Program-made: the position numbers and the translations under genes
The notes under the pieces: model-generated
What the model saw: only the letters and a program-made list of their open reading frames with translations
Database searches by the model: none
Told to the model about the DNA's origin: nothing
In this document: positions 39,099-47,801 of the stretch, piece by piece
How positions within the stretch are numbered: the stretch's first letter is position 1
Layout of the letters: each line of letters begins with the position of its first letter
NCBI RefSeq assembly: GCF_008370345.1
Contig: NZ_VTUU01000001.1
Span: 606,223 to 670,222 of the forward strand
DNA from: Marinobacter salinexigens
Lineage (GTDB): Bacteria; Pseudomonadota; Gammaproteobacteria; Pseudomonadales; Oleiphilaceae
Length of the DNA stretch: 64,000 nucleotides
Reading direction: 5' to 3'

Positions 39099-41012
39099 AT
39101 GGCATTTGAGTACGGTGCAAAGAAACTGAATATCCGAAATCCGTTTCGGTTTGAGGGAATGGTTCGGTCCGTCCGCGGGCTGATTGTGCTTGCCATTGGC
39201 GTGTATCTGTTACTGCAGATCCAGTCCTTGTTGCAGACGGATAAAACCAGCGCCTGGATCAGTCTGGCTCTGGGTGGTCTTTATGTTGCCGGAGGTCTGA
39301 AGGCCTTGGGCGGAGGTCTGTTCCAGATGATGCGCTTTTTCGTTGGCCGCGCAGCGCCTGCGTCGTTGGCAAAGAATGTGGCGCGTGAAGCGGTCAATGA
39401 GGCAGAGCCGAGCCTGTACGATGCGCGCAGCCTTCATAACATGATGATGAGCAAGTCCAACCCGACGTTTGTGGAGCCGAAAACCTGGTTCGCTCGCGCT
39501 GTCCACTCCATTTTTCCCAACCTGATCGTAACCCCTTGGCCAATCCGCAACATGGCACAACTGGTTGCTATGAAGCTGACCAAGAGCCTGATTGCCATCG
39601 CGGCCTATCTGGTTTCCAGCCTGGTGGTGTATATGGTGTTTGCCGGAACAGCCGGTGGTGGTGTGGGTAATACGGTACTGTCGCTGCTCATGCAGGCAGC
39701 CCTGTTCATCTACCTGGCGGCGGTGTGGGTCAAATTGCCTAACCCGCTTTCCCGTGGCAATATGACTCGCCTCAACAGTGCTACCAGCGGCGGCCTGGCG
39801 CTGGTTGTTATTGGCGCGATCGTGATTCCGGTGTTGTTCTCGCAGGGTTGGACCATGTTCTGGGAATCGGCAAGGAGCGGTGTCCGGGCTAATCTGGCGG
39901 AGATGGTCCCGCAGCTGGCTCCGATGTTCCACACTGGCAGCCTTCTGGTTCTCGCGATTGTGGGGGGCCTGGTGACCGTTGCGATTGCCACCATCATGGT
40001 AAAGGCGCGCATCGGCCTGGTTCAGATCAATACCAACAGTTCCGAAATGAACAACAGCTGGAGGTTTGACCTGCACCCCCGTCAGATCTTCACCACCCTG
40101 CGTGATCTGGTGCTGATGGAGCGCCGGCAGATGGAACTGCCCAACCGCATGTACCTCGACAAAAACAACACCGGTGATGCCAATCGCGATAACGAGCAGT
40201 TCGACGGCGACATGGTGGTTGAAATTCAGCCGTCGGTGGAGGAAGTAGCTGAGCCTGGCTCCCTGCGCTGGACGCGGATTGCCGGAACCATCCTTGGTCA
40301 GGTGCTGATGCTGGCTGGAGCCTTGCTGTTGTGGCTGGGCGTGGAGCGGACGATGGGGCATGTTGCCATGATGTCCGCCTTTGTTCAGAACGGTGTGAGT
40401 CAGGAGGTGTTTAACGAATTGTTCCTGATTCCCGCCGGCGGCACCGTCGCGATTGTTTTTGGTGCTTTGTTACTGATGGGCTTTGGTCGTTCCATTGCAC
40501 GGATCTGCCACCTGTTCTGGTCGGAAATTTTCTTCAAATCCAATCTGTTTGACCTGCATTGTGAAGGTACTGTGATGCGCACCACGCATTTCCGTGGAGC
40601 GGATCGTCACAGTGCCTCTTCAGAACAGGATATGTTCGCCTTTGACGCCACCTACTTTGCCCTGGCAACCGAAGCGGTAAGCTCGACCTTTGCTGTTTCC
40701 GGCCAGCAAAATCTCGAACAGCCACGTTATCTGTTGTCCCTTAGAGGGTGCGATGGATTCCTTAATGGCGTTGTGGGTGATCTGGAAGACCAGTTCCGTC
40801 GGCGCAATGAAGAGTTCCGCAATGAGAAGCGGGCTGATCAGGATGAGCGACTCGATTACATTCGTCGCGAGCAGGAAGCGCGCCGTACCGGCGATATGTC
40901 TGCTCAGGGCCTGGTGGCGCCGGAAGCCCGTGCGGCCTTGGAGGAGTCACCGCTGGAAGGCTCTGCCGATCGGGAAAAGGTAGCTCGCTGGGAAGGTGAA
41001 AGCAGCGAGTAA
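39099..41012 (+). CDS. Large multi-helix membrane protein of unknown function
   Basis: AAAGGAAA at about 39083-39090 supports ATG 39099, giving 637 aa. I count about seven to nine hydrophobic segments between residues 20 and 470, among them VRGLIVLAIGVYLLLQI, ALFIYLAAVWVKLP, GLALVVIGAIVIPVLF and VAIVFGALLLMGFGRSI. The last 160 residues are soluble. They include HCEGTVMRTTHFRGADRHSASSEQDMFAFDATYFALATEAVSST and a charged coiled stretch (DQFRRRNEEFRNEKRADQDERLDYIRREQEARR). I recognise no family. It stands alone between the HPP operon and the converging codA gene. Confidence 0.65.
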   Translation: MAFEYGAKKLNIRNPFRFEGMVRSVRGLIVLAIGVYLLLQIQSLLQTDKTSAWISLALGGLYVAGGLKALGGGLFQMMRFFVGRAAPASLAKNVAREAVNEAEPSLYDARSLHNMMMSKSNPTFVEPKTWFARAVHSIFPNLIVTPWPIRNMAQLVAMKLTKSLIAIAAYLVSSLVVYMVFAGTAGGGVGNTVLSLLMQAALFIYLAAVWVKLPNPLSRGNMTRLNSATSGGLALVVIGAIVIPVLFSQGWTMFWESARSGVRANLAEMVPQLAPMFHTGSLLVLAIVGGLVTVAIATIMVKARIGLVQINTNSSEMNNSWRFDLHPRQIFTTLRDLVLMERRQMELPNRMYLDKNNTGDANRDNEQFDGDMVVEIQPSVEEVAEPGSLRWTRIAGTILGQVLMLAGALLLWLGVERTMGHVAMMSAFVQNGVSQEVFNELFLIPAGGTVAIVFGALLLMGFGRSIARICHLFWSEIFFKSNLFDLHCEGTVMRTTHFRGADRHSASSEQDMFAFDATYFALATEAVSSTFAVSGQQNLEQPRYLLSLRGCDGFLNGVVGDLEDQFRRRNEEFRNEKRADQDERLDYIRREQEARRTGDMSAQGLVAPEARAALEESPLEGSADREKVARWEGESSE

Positions 41013-41042
41013 TCAGCTTCTGCGTGATGATCTGGAAGTAAT

Positions 41043-41074
41043 GGCGGGTGTTAGCTAAATAAGTAACACCCGTC
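41043..41074. terminator. Hairpin between converging genes
   Basis: CGGGTGTTA (41045-41053) pairs with TAACACCCG (41064-41072), extended by two more pairs, around a 10-base loop. It ends both the membrane-protein transcript and the codA transcript; only weak T enrichment follows. Confidence 0.55.
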
Positions 41075-41093
41075 GATTGTTGCTTAAGGCTTG

Positions 41094-42317
41094 TTATCTC
41101 TCGACCAATAGCTTTCCATCCCGAATTGATGCCAGCACGGGGTGTTGCCCCAACAACACTTCATAAGGCGTTTTCCCATTCTGCACGATGCAACGGGCCG
41201 GCAACCCTTCCGCTATGCCATACTCGCACAGGTTGAGCGCCGCAGCGCCGTTTTCGGTAATGAGTTCAAGAGCCGTATCAATCTGGCTCATGCCTAGCAT
41301 ATGACAAGCGTGCAGCCCGACATCGAGAGTTCGCAGCATGTTGCCATTACCCAGGGGATACCATGGGTCCCTGATTGAGTCCTGGCCAAATGCGACTTTC
41401 AGTCCGGCATCCAGTAGTTCTGGAACGCGGGTAATGCCCCGCCGTTTGGGATATGTGTCGAACCGTCCCTGCAGATGGAGGCTTTCAGTCGGCATGGACA
41501 GAAAGCGCAGGCTGGATTTCTTGAGCAACCTGAATAATCGGCTGCAATAGGCGTCATCGTACGAGCCCATCGCACAGGTATGGCTGGCAGTGACACGGGT
41601 GCCGTAATCCAGTCGTAGCGCTTCTGCTGCGAGCACTTCCAGGAACCGGGACTGTGGATCATCGATCTCATCGCAGTGAACGTCTACCAGCAGGTCATGC
41701 TTGTGTGCCAGTTCAACCAGCCAGCGAACAGACTCAACACCATAATCACGTGTGAACTCGAAATGGGGAATGCCGCCCACCACGTCTGCGCCGAGCTTGA
41801 TAGCTTCTTTCATCAGCTCCCGACCATTTCTGAAGGACCAGATACCCTCCTGTGGAAACGCAACAATCTGAAGGTCTACAACCTCCGCCATCTGTTCGCG
41901 GACTTCCAGCATGGCTTTTAGTGCGGTCAGACTTTCGTCGGTTACATCGACATGTGAGCGCACATATTGGATCCCCTGGGACGAAAACAGCTTCAGGGTC
42001 TCTGTAGCGCGGTTGATGACATCAATACGACTCAGGGTAGCCTTGCGTTCGGCCCAGCACTCAATGCCTTCAAACAGGGTGCCACTCTGATTCCAGCGAG
42101 GTTCTCCTGCCGTCAGTGCCGCATCGAGGTGGATATGAGGTTCTACAAAGGCGGGGGTGACCAGGTTGCCGTTGGCATCCAGTTGGTGCTCTCCGGACGC
42201 GACCTGTTCCGCTTGCGGCATAATGCGCGTAAATCTGCCTCCGGATATCGAAAGCGTGTGGAGGCCTTCATGCCGTGGTAGGCGTGCGTTGACTATAGCG
42301 TTTAGTTGTTCGGTCAT
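41094..42317 (-). CDS. codA: Cytosine deaminase
   Basis: The 407-aa protein matches bacterial CodA. LVTPAFVEPHIHLDAALTAGEPRWNQSGTLFEGI holds the metal His pair, LLVDVHCDEIDDPQSRFLEVLA a further His and catalytic Glu, VTASHTCAMGSYDDAY another His, and FGQDSIRDPWYPLGNGNML the metal Asp. It converts cytosine to uracil and ammonia, and related enzymes also take isoguanine or creatinine. GGAG precedes the start. It is the last gene of a codB-regulator-codA operon behind a sigma-54 promoter, pointing to use of cytosine as a nitrogen source. Confidence 0.9.
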   Translation of the reverse strand: MTEQLNAIVNARLPRHEGLHTLSISGGRFTRIMPQAEQVASGEHQLDANGNLVTPAFVEPHIHLDAALTAGEPRWNQSGTLFEGIECWAERKATLSRIDVINRATETLKLFSSQGIQYVRSHVDVTDESLTALKAMLEVREQMAEVVDLQIVAFPQEGIWSFRNGRELMKEAIKLGADVVGGIPHFEFTRDYGVESVRWLVELAHKHDLLVDVHCDEIDDPQSRFLEVLAAEALRLDYGTRVTASHTCAMGSYDDAYCSRLFRLLKKSSLRFLSMPTESLHLQGRFDTYPKRRGITRVPELLDAGLKVAFGQDSIRDPWYPLGNGNMLRTLDVGLHACHMLGMSQIDTALELITENGAAALNLCEYGIAEGLPARCIVQNGKTPYEVLLGQHPVLASIRDGKLLVER

Positions 42318-42345
42318 GGTGTCTCCAGGTATTGGCTCTGTTGTA

Positions 42346-42969
42346 TTACTTCCCGCTTAACATGTGAGCCAGTAGCAATGTTCTGAACCCTTCTTCAGGA
42401 TCTCTTCCGGCGGGCAGTTGATCAGTGATTTGTTGAAGCCGGTTTCGGATGGTGTTGCGGTGGCAGCCTAGCGCTTCAGCCATTGCGGATTGGTTACCCC
42501 GGCAAGTAATCCAGGCGTCGAGCAATTCTCCTGAGCTGACCAGTACCTGCGGTACGCATTCCATGTCGCCGAAAGTCTCTGCCTGGACAATCGCCCGGCC
42601 GATGGTTTCGGTCACTATGACCATCGGCAGAGAATAAGGTTGCTCAAAAAGAGGGATTGCCAGTTCATCTGCCAGTCGGCACAGGCTGTTTGGCAATTGG
42701 CCGATATAGGCGTCACCGGTCAGTACCACCAGTCCGGAGATAGCGCACTCCCGGCCTTCGTAGAGGCATTCCGCAAGATTCTGTGGACTGCGGTGTCGGC
42801 TGATGCCGGTGACGAATACAAGTTCGCCGCCTTTGACCCAGTCCCTGAACGACCGGTTTTCCGCGACGTATGGCCAGCGTACAGTGTTGTTCCCCGCCGC
42901 ACTCCCGCCCCGAAGCCGGATGGCCTCGAGGCCGGGAAGATCAGGTATCTCCCTGCATCTCAGGGGCAT
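42346..42969 (-). CDS. PucR-like transcriptional regulator (short)
   Basis: The 207-aa protein combines an N-terminal purine-catabolism-regulator domain (MPLRCREIPDLPGLEAIRLRGGSAAGNNTVRW, then WVKGGELVFVTGISRH and LADELAIPLFEQP) with a C-terminal PucR helix-turn-helix (ALGCHRNTIRNRLQQITDQLPAGRDPEEGFRTLLLA). PucR proteins are usually 400-550 aa with a central region; here that region is missing, so this is a compact variant. Its ATG directly abuts the codB stop (TGAATG), indicating coupling. It likely senses a pyrimidine or purine and controls the cytosine operon. Confidence 0.8.
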   Translation of the reverse strand: MPLRCREIPDLPGLEAIRLRGGSAAGNNTVRWPYVAENRSFRDWVKGGELVFVTGISRHRSPQNLAECLYEGRECAISGLVVLTGDAYIGQLPNSLCRLADELAIPLFEQPYSLPMVIVTETIGRAIVQAETFGDMECVPQVLVSSGELLDAWITCRGNQSAMAEALGCHRNTIRNRLQQITDQLPAGRDPEEGFRTLLLAHMLSGK

Positions 42970-44253
42970 TCAGATAGCTCCTGTAACCTGTGTGCGACGC
43001 TCACGAACCGCCTGGCTGGCGATCAGGATAACCGAGTAGCTGAGTGCCGCAACAACGACGCCGACAATAGGCGCAATCCAGGGCGAGGTGTAGGCCGCAG
43101 TGGATCCGATGACGTATGCCGCAAGGCCAGTGATATTGAATGCCGGTAACGTAACGTCACTCAGTGCAGGGTATGAACGCTTATACCCGACAAAATAGCT
43201 GGCCATGATCACGCCACCGATTGGCGGAATAAAGGTGCCAAGCAGAATCAGGAACGGGATCAGCCACTCATACATACCGAGTACAGCCAGCACGGTGCCA
43301 ATAGCAGCACCGCCTACGGTCACGGTCTTGCGTCGTCGTGTGCGCAGCATGTTGCAGCCGGCAACAGCAAAGTTGTAGACGGTGTTGTCCTGAGTGGTCC
43401 AGAGGTTCAGGAACAGCATGAGGATACCCAGTGTGGCCAGACCCTGGGCCACCATGATGTCAACGATATCCGCTTGCTGGTAAACGAGAGCGCCAAAAGC
43501 GCCGATCAGGGTCATTAATCCGTTCCCCAGGAAGAACGCGAGCAAGGTGGCAATAACAGCGGTTTTGCCAGATTTGGCAAAGCGGGTCCAGTTGGTTGCC
43601 TGGGTTCCGCCGCTGACAAATGTGCCGAAAACGAGGGTGATCGCAGCAGCCATTGTCATTTCATCGGTGGGCGCGATCGCCAGCAGACCTGAGAATCCCC
43701 CGCCATCCGCGGTAGCGATGGTCATGCTCACTGCGACCAGAATAATCATGGCAGGAACGGCCACTCGGGAAAGCCACTCAAGCCCCTTGTAACCTATGAA
43801 TGCAGTTACGCAGAAACCAAAGCCGAACACCACCATCAGTGGTGTTGTCAGGCTTTCGGGCATGCCAGTCAGTTTAACCAGCAGAATAGCCATGGTGGCA
43901 GTGCCCCATGCATACCAGCCGATCTGGGTAAAGCCAAGGATGAAGTCCGAAAGCTTGCTGCCGACTTCGCCAAAGGTAAAGCGGCTCATAAGTGCAGTGT
44001 TCAGTCCGGTCTTGGCCGCGATGTAACCGAGAACGGCAGCATAAACGCCAAGGAGGAGGTTGCCGATGGCCAACACCATGAGCATGGTTGTAAAGTCGAA
44101 TGCGACACCGATGCTTCCTCCAGCCCACATCGTCGCTGTGAAGAAGGTGAAGCCCAGCAGTACCAGACCCATCGACCAGACGCTTTTGCGTTCAGTCATT
44201 GGGACCGGGCTGAGAGGATAATCCTGTTCTTTTGAAGTTGCTTTCGTTGTCAT
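42970..44253 (-). CDS. codB: Cytosine permease
   Basis: The 427-aa protein has about 12 helices and NCS1-family features: KSVWSMGLVLLGFTFFTATMWAGGSIGVAFDF, LGFTQIGWYAWGTATMAILL, GTFVSGGTQATNWTRFAKSG and GTFIPPIGGVIMASYFV. It imports cytosine with a cation. GGAGAG lies at the right distance from the ATG. It is the first gene of the codB-pucR-codA operon, transcribed away from ovoA. A sigma-54 element lies 41-55 bp upstream. Confidence 0.9.
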   Translation of the reverse strand: MTTKATSKEQDYPLSPVPMTERKSVWSMGLVLLGFTFFTATMWAGGSIGVAFDFTTMLMVLAIGNLLLGVYAAVLGYIAAKTGLNTALMSRFTFGEVGSKLSDFILGFTQIGWYAWGTATMAILLVKLTGMPESLTTPLMVVFGFGFCVTAFIGYKGLEWLSRVAVPAMIILVAVSMTIATADGGGFSGLLAIAPTDEMTMAAAITLVFGTFVSGGTQATNWTRFAKSGKTAVIATLLAFFLGNGLMTLIGAFGALVYQQADIVDIMVAQGLATLGILMLFLNLWTTQDNTVYNFAVAGCNMLRTRRRKTVTVGGAAIGTVLAVLGMYEWLIPFLILLGTFIPPIGGVIMASYFVGYKRSYPALSDVTLPAFNITGLAAYVIGSTAAYTSPWIAPIVGVVVAALSYSVILIASQAVRERRTQVTGAI

Positions 44254-44293
44254 GCCGATCTCTCCGTATCGAGGGTTAACACGCAGAGTGTTG

Positions 44294-44308
44294 GCAACCT
44301 TTGTGCCA
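44294..44308 (-). promoter_or_regulatory. Sigma-54 promoter of the cytosine operon
   Basis: Read on the minus strand, TGGCAC-AAAGG-TTGC matches the -24/-12 consensus (TGGCAC-N5-TTGC). RNA would start near 44282, about 29 bases before codB. Confidence 0.75.
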
Positions 44309-44354
44309 TGGCCGGGTCTGGGTGGTAATCGGCGCTATCTGTCAGTCGGTAAAT

Positions 44355-44369
44355 TGTGCAAAGTGCACA
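44355..44369. promoter_or_regulatory. Palindrome upstream of the codB sigma-54 promoter
   Basis: TGTGCA and TGCACA form perfect 6-bp arms around AAG. It lies about 47-60 bp upstream of the -24 element and could bind the PucR-like regulator or an activator. Confidence 0.4.
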
Positions 44370-44435
44370 TCGGCCTCCCGAGGGAGACTCTCATGCTTTG
44401 ATACTTGTGTATGGCTGGTGCAATTACGAGGTGGG

Positions 44436-44452
44436 GGCACCGGATTAGTGCG
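44436..44452. promoter_or_regulatory. NtrC-like enhancer site upstream of codB
   Basis: GGCAC-CGGATTA-GTGCG contains the NtrC core GCAC-N7-GTGC. Its centre (44444) is about 136 bp upstream of the -24 element, a normal enhancer distance. It also lies about 100 bp ahead of the divergent ovoA start. Confidence 0.45.
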
Positions 44453-44543
44453 TATCACTGTTCCCGAGTGAAACGCCTGATCCAACACTGTATGGTTTAA
44501 CGTAGTTAAGCAGTATTCCACATACAAAAGGATGTGTTTGATC

Positions 44544-46709
44544 ATGACATCAGCATCAGGCGAGTCCCGGTTTGTCACTCCAGACCACCCGGAATCTGTG
44601 AAGCCAGCGGGTTTATTGCGAACACCCAACCTGGCAGAGGGGACGCCGGAAGAGAAACGCATAGAGATCGCGAACTACTTCATAAATACCTTTGATACCT
44701 ATACCCGGCTTTTCGACTGCCTGGCAGGTGATGAAGGCTACTATCAGAAATCGATTCCGCTTCGACATCCGCTGATTTTCTACCTCGGCCACACCGCTAC
44801 GTTTTTCACCAACAAGCTGGTGCTCGCCAAACTCATGCATGAACGCATCGATCCCTACATGGAGTCTGTCTTTGCCGTCGGCGTGGACGAGATGAGTTGG
44901 GATGATCTGGATGATGAACATTACGACTGGCCCAGTGTGCAGGCGGTTCTGGATTATCGTGCGAAGGTGCGGGAAAGCGTTCTGGAACTGATTGACACCT
45001 TGCCGCTGACCCTCCCGATCAATTGGGAGAGCCCCTGGTGGCCGGTGATCATGGGGATTGAGCACGAACGGATTCACCTTGAAACCTCGTCTGTTCTGAT
45101 TCGACAGCACGATCTTGATAAGGTCAGACCTCGGAACGAATGGGCCCCGAGCCGGGAGACCGGTGAAGCGCCGGATAATGAAATGCTAGCGGTGCCGGCG
45201 GGCACGGTCAGGATCGGCAAGCCCTATGACGATCCCTATTACGGATGGGACAATGAATACGGCGAGCATGAAGCCCAGGTCGATGAATTCCGTGCCAGCC
45301 AGTATCTGGTGAGTAACCAGGAGTTTCTTGGCTTTGTGGAAGCCGGCGGCTATTTGAATGATGCTTTTTGGTGCGAGGAAGGTGCCTCCTGGCGTGCATT
45401 TGCTGATGTGAAGCACCCGACGTTCTGGCGCTGGGATAACGGATGGTACCTCCGCCTGATGACTGAAGAAGTCGAAATGCCGTGGGACTGGCCGGTGGAA
45501 GTGAACTACCACGAGGCCAAGGCGTTCTGCGAATGGAAGCGCGAGGAAACCGGGCTGCCCATCCGTCTGCCCACCGAGGATGAGTGGCATCAGCTTTGTA
45601 CCGTCGCTGGCGTAGAGGAAGTCGGGCAGGGCACCGCCAATTCAAACCTGCACCTGGATCATGGGGCGTCTTCCTGCCCGGTCAGCCGCTTTCGCCACGG
45701 CGAATGGTTCGATGTGGTAGGCAATGTCTGGCAATGGGTGGAAACTCCAACATACCCGTTTGACAACTTCAAAGTGCACCCGCTTTACGACGACTTCACC
45801 ACACCGACCTTCGATGGACAGCACAATCTGATCAAGGGCGGCTCCTGGATTTCGTGTGGCAATGAATCGAGGCTGGCAGCCCGTTACGCGTTCCGGCGAC
45901 ATTTCTTCCAGCACGCCGGCTTCCGTTACATCGCATCGGAAGCTGAAGCCGTTCAGCCCAACGCCTACTACGAAAGTGACCGGTTACTGACCGAATACGC
46001 AGAGTTCCACTTTGGTGAACGCTGGTTTGGCGTCGATAACTTTCCGAAAGCCATGGCAGAACTGGCGCTTGAGGCAATTGCAGATAAACCGGCCGGCAAG
46101 GCGCTGGATCTGGGCTGCGCCTGCGGTCGCGCGACCTTTGAGCTGGCGCGGAAATTTGAGGAAGTGGACGGCGTTGATTTCTCCGCCAACTTCATCCGGC
46201 TTGGCGTTGAAATGGCCGAGCAGGGCACCATCCGGTATGCGTTGGTGGATGAAGGCGACCTAGTCAGCTATCACACCCGGAGTTTGCGGGACATGGGGCT
46301 GGAAGACAGTGCAGCGAAGGTTTCATTCTCACAAGGTGATGCCTGCAACCTGAAACCCCAGTTCACGGGATATGATCTGGTGTTGGCCGCAAACCTGCTG
46401 GACCGGCTCTATCGCCCAAGGCGTTTCCTGGACAGCATTCATGAGCGTGTCAATGACGGTGGCCTGTTGGTGATTGCATCGCCGTATACCTGGATGGAGG
46501 AACATACGCCAAAAGAAGAGTGGATTGGCGGTTTCAAAAAGGACGGGGAGAATCACCGCACCCTGGATGGCCTGAGAGCTCACCTGTCCGCTCATTTCAG
46601 GATGGTAGGGCAGCCTCGTAAAGTGCCGTTTGTGATCCGGGAAACGGAGCACAAATTCCAGCACACGCTGTCTGAGGTGACAGTGTGGGAGCGGCTGCCC
46701 GGAAAATAA
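44544..46709 (+). CDS. ovoA: 5-histidylcysteine sulfoxide synthase / mercaptohistidine methyltransferase (ovothiol biosynthesis)
   Basis: ATG 44544 gives 721 aa, the usual OvoA length; an ATG at 44532 is also in frame. Residues 70-190 form a DinB-like domain with His83 (FYLGHTATFF) and GIEHERIHLE carrying His174 and His178, the three-His iron site. A formylglycine-generating-enzyme-like domain follows (LAVPAGTVRIGKPYDDPYYGWDNEYGEHEAQVDEF to LIKGGSWISCGNESRLAARYAFR). The C-terminal third is a SAM methyltransferase (ALDLGCACGRATFELARKF). It joins cysteine and histidine with oxygen at iron, then N-methylates the thiohistidine, giving ovothiol A, an antioxidant. A separate lyase for C-S cleavage is not in the window. 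Confidence 0.92.
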   Translation: MTSASGESRFVTPDHPESVKPAGLLRTPNLAEGTPEEKRIEIANYFINTFDTYTRLFDCLAGDEGYYQKSIPLRHPLIFYLGHTATFFTNKLVLAKLMHERIDPYMESVFAVGVDEMSWDDLDDEHYDWPSVQAVLDYRAKVRESVLELIDTLPLTLPINWESPWWPVIMGIEHERIHLETSSVLIRQHDLDKVRPRNEWAPSRETGEAPDNEMLAVPAGTVRIGKPYDDPYYGWDNEYGEHEAQVDEFRASQYLVSNQEFLGFVEAGGYLNDAFWCEEGASWRAFADVKHPTFWRWDNGWYLRLMTEEVEMPWDWPVEVNYHEAKAFCEWKREETGLPIRLPTEDEWHQLCTVAGVEEVGQGTANSNLHLDHGASSCPVSRFRHGEWFDVVGNVWQWVETPTYPFDNFKVHPLYDDFTTPTFDGQHNLIKGGSWISCGNESRLAARYAFRRHFFQHAGFRYIASEAEAVQPNAYYESDRLLTEYAEFHFGERWFGVDNFPKAMAELALEAIADKPAGKALDLGCACGRATFELARKFEEVDGVDFSANFIRLGVEMAEQGTIRYALVDEGDLVSYHTRSLRDMGLEDSAAKVSFSQGDACNLKPQFTGYDLVLAANLLDRLYRPRRFLDSIHERVNDGGLLVIASPYTWMEEHTPKEEWIGGFKKDGENHRTLDGLRAHLSAHFRMVGQPRKVPFVIRETEHKFQHTLSEVTVWERLPGK

Positions 46710-46723
46710 GCGTCCAGGTCAGA

Positions 46724-46749
46724 GGGAGCCTCAAGAAGGCTCCCTTATT
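46724..46749. terminator. Terminator between ovoA and the FUSC gene
   Basis: GGGAGCCT and AGGCTCCC form an 8-bp stem around CAAGA, followed by TTATT. It overlaps the stop of the converging FUSC gene and can end both transcripts. Confidence 0.75.
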
Positions 46750-47794
46750 CCTGAAGCCGGGTGCTGGCGAATCGGTTCAGCAAGTGGTGCATGAGATACA
46801 CCGCCATGAGCGATGCCAGTACGGCAACCGCCAGTGAACTGAAACGGTACAGGTCGCTGTAGACCAAATCGGTCTGTGGCGTCAGATACTGGCCGAACAG
46901 GATGGCCATAGTCGTGAGCCCGGCAAATCCGGCGCCCGAAACTCCGCCTTCGAGCATGTGGTAACGGGCAAACACCATCAGGCCCAACCACAAACTAAAG
47001 GCCACCAGTGGCAGGATGTTGAAGTGGTTAAATAGCAATAGCTGAATGACCAGCCCGGCATTGCAGGCAACCAGCGTGCCGATAGCACGATTCCAGCCTG
47101 CGGGCCCTGCTCCTTTCCAGGTCAGAGGGAACAGCACCAGAATGGTGGCAACCTGCGCTGATAGTGAACCGCGAAGATCCATGACCTGAAAGGCGATAAA
47201 GGAAAGCGTCGCCACCGTTGTTGCCAGAATGGTTTCGTGGCGCTGGTTACTCAGTGGCTTTGTCGGGCGTGGCCTTGGCGCCCTGGGTTCGACATCCGGG
47301 AACAGCCAGTGCATCACAAAGACAATCGCCAGCGATAACAGGCCCGCTTCCAGATTTTCACCAACCATACCCAGTACGTCTGATGTTGGATAGCTCGCAA
47401 AGTGCAGCAGCATGGAGAGGCTGACAATACTGGTCGCACCGAACAGGAAGTTTGGTCCCCGGGCCATTGCCCGGAACAGCAGTGCAAAAAGCCCGGCAAC
47501 AAACAGAATCATTGGTACAGGCTTCTCACCCAGTACGCCGTGAGCAACCAGTACCACGATGCTGACCAGCAGCGTCCCCGCGACAAACTGCCGGAGAATG
47601 TGCGCATTCAGGATCGGGATCATGCCCAGGAGCAACATCGGTGTCACCGTATAAAATGCGCCGTAGCTGGTTCCGGCAAGCTTGCATGCGATGAAACCCA
47701 GAACGCCGCCAAAGGCCACCCTCAGACACTGGCGGAGATCATTGGTGCTCATCGAGCGTTTGCTGATCGACAGGATTGGTTTGAAACGGCCCAT
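46745..47794 (-). CDS. FUSC/DUF2955-type membrane protein
   Basis: The start at 47794 lies 7 bp after the HlyD stop and gives 349 aa. The product has two sets of about five membrane helices, each beginning with a FUSC-like block: LRQCLRVAFGGVLGFIACKLAGTSYGAFYTVTPMLLLG and ETILATTVATLSFIAFQVMDLRGSLSAQVATILVLFPL. DUF2955/FUSC proteins pair with HlyD-type adaptors in aromatic-acid or drug efflux. It is the last gene of marR-hlyD-FUSC. Confidence 0.8.
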   Translation of the reverse strand: MGRFKPILSISKRSMSTNDLRQCLRVAFGGVLGFIACKLAGTSYGAFYTVTPMLLLGMIPILNAHILRQFVAGTLLVSIVVLVAHGVLGEKPVPMILFVAGLFALLFRAMARGPNFLFGATSIVSLSMLLHFASYPTSDVLGMVGENLEAGLLSLAIVFVMHWLFPDVEPRAPRPRPTKPLSNQRHETILATTVATLSFIAFQVMDLRGSLSAQVATILVLFPLTWKGAGPAGWNRAIGTLVACNAGLVIQLLLFNHFNILPLVAFSLWLGLMVFARYHMLEGGVSGAGFAGLTTMAILFGQYLTPQTDLVYSDLYRFSSLAVAVLASLMAVYLMHHLLNRFASTRLQE

Positions 47795-47801
47795 CGTGAT
47801 C

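Noticed and set aside
39210..40361. 383-aa His/Gln-rich open frame on the minus strand
   Set aside because: It is antisense to the membrane-protein gene and its composition is what codons of a hydrophobic gene give in reverse.
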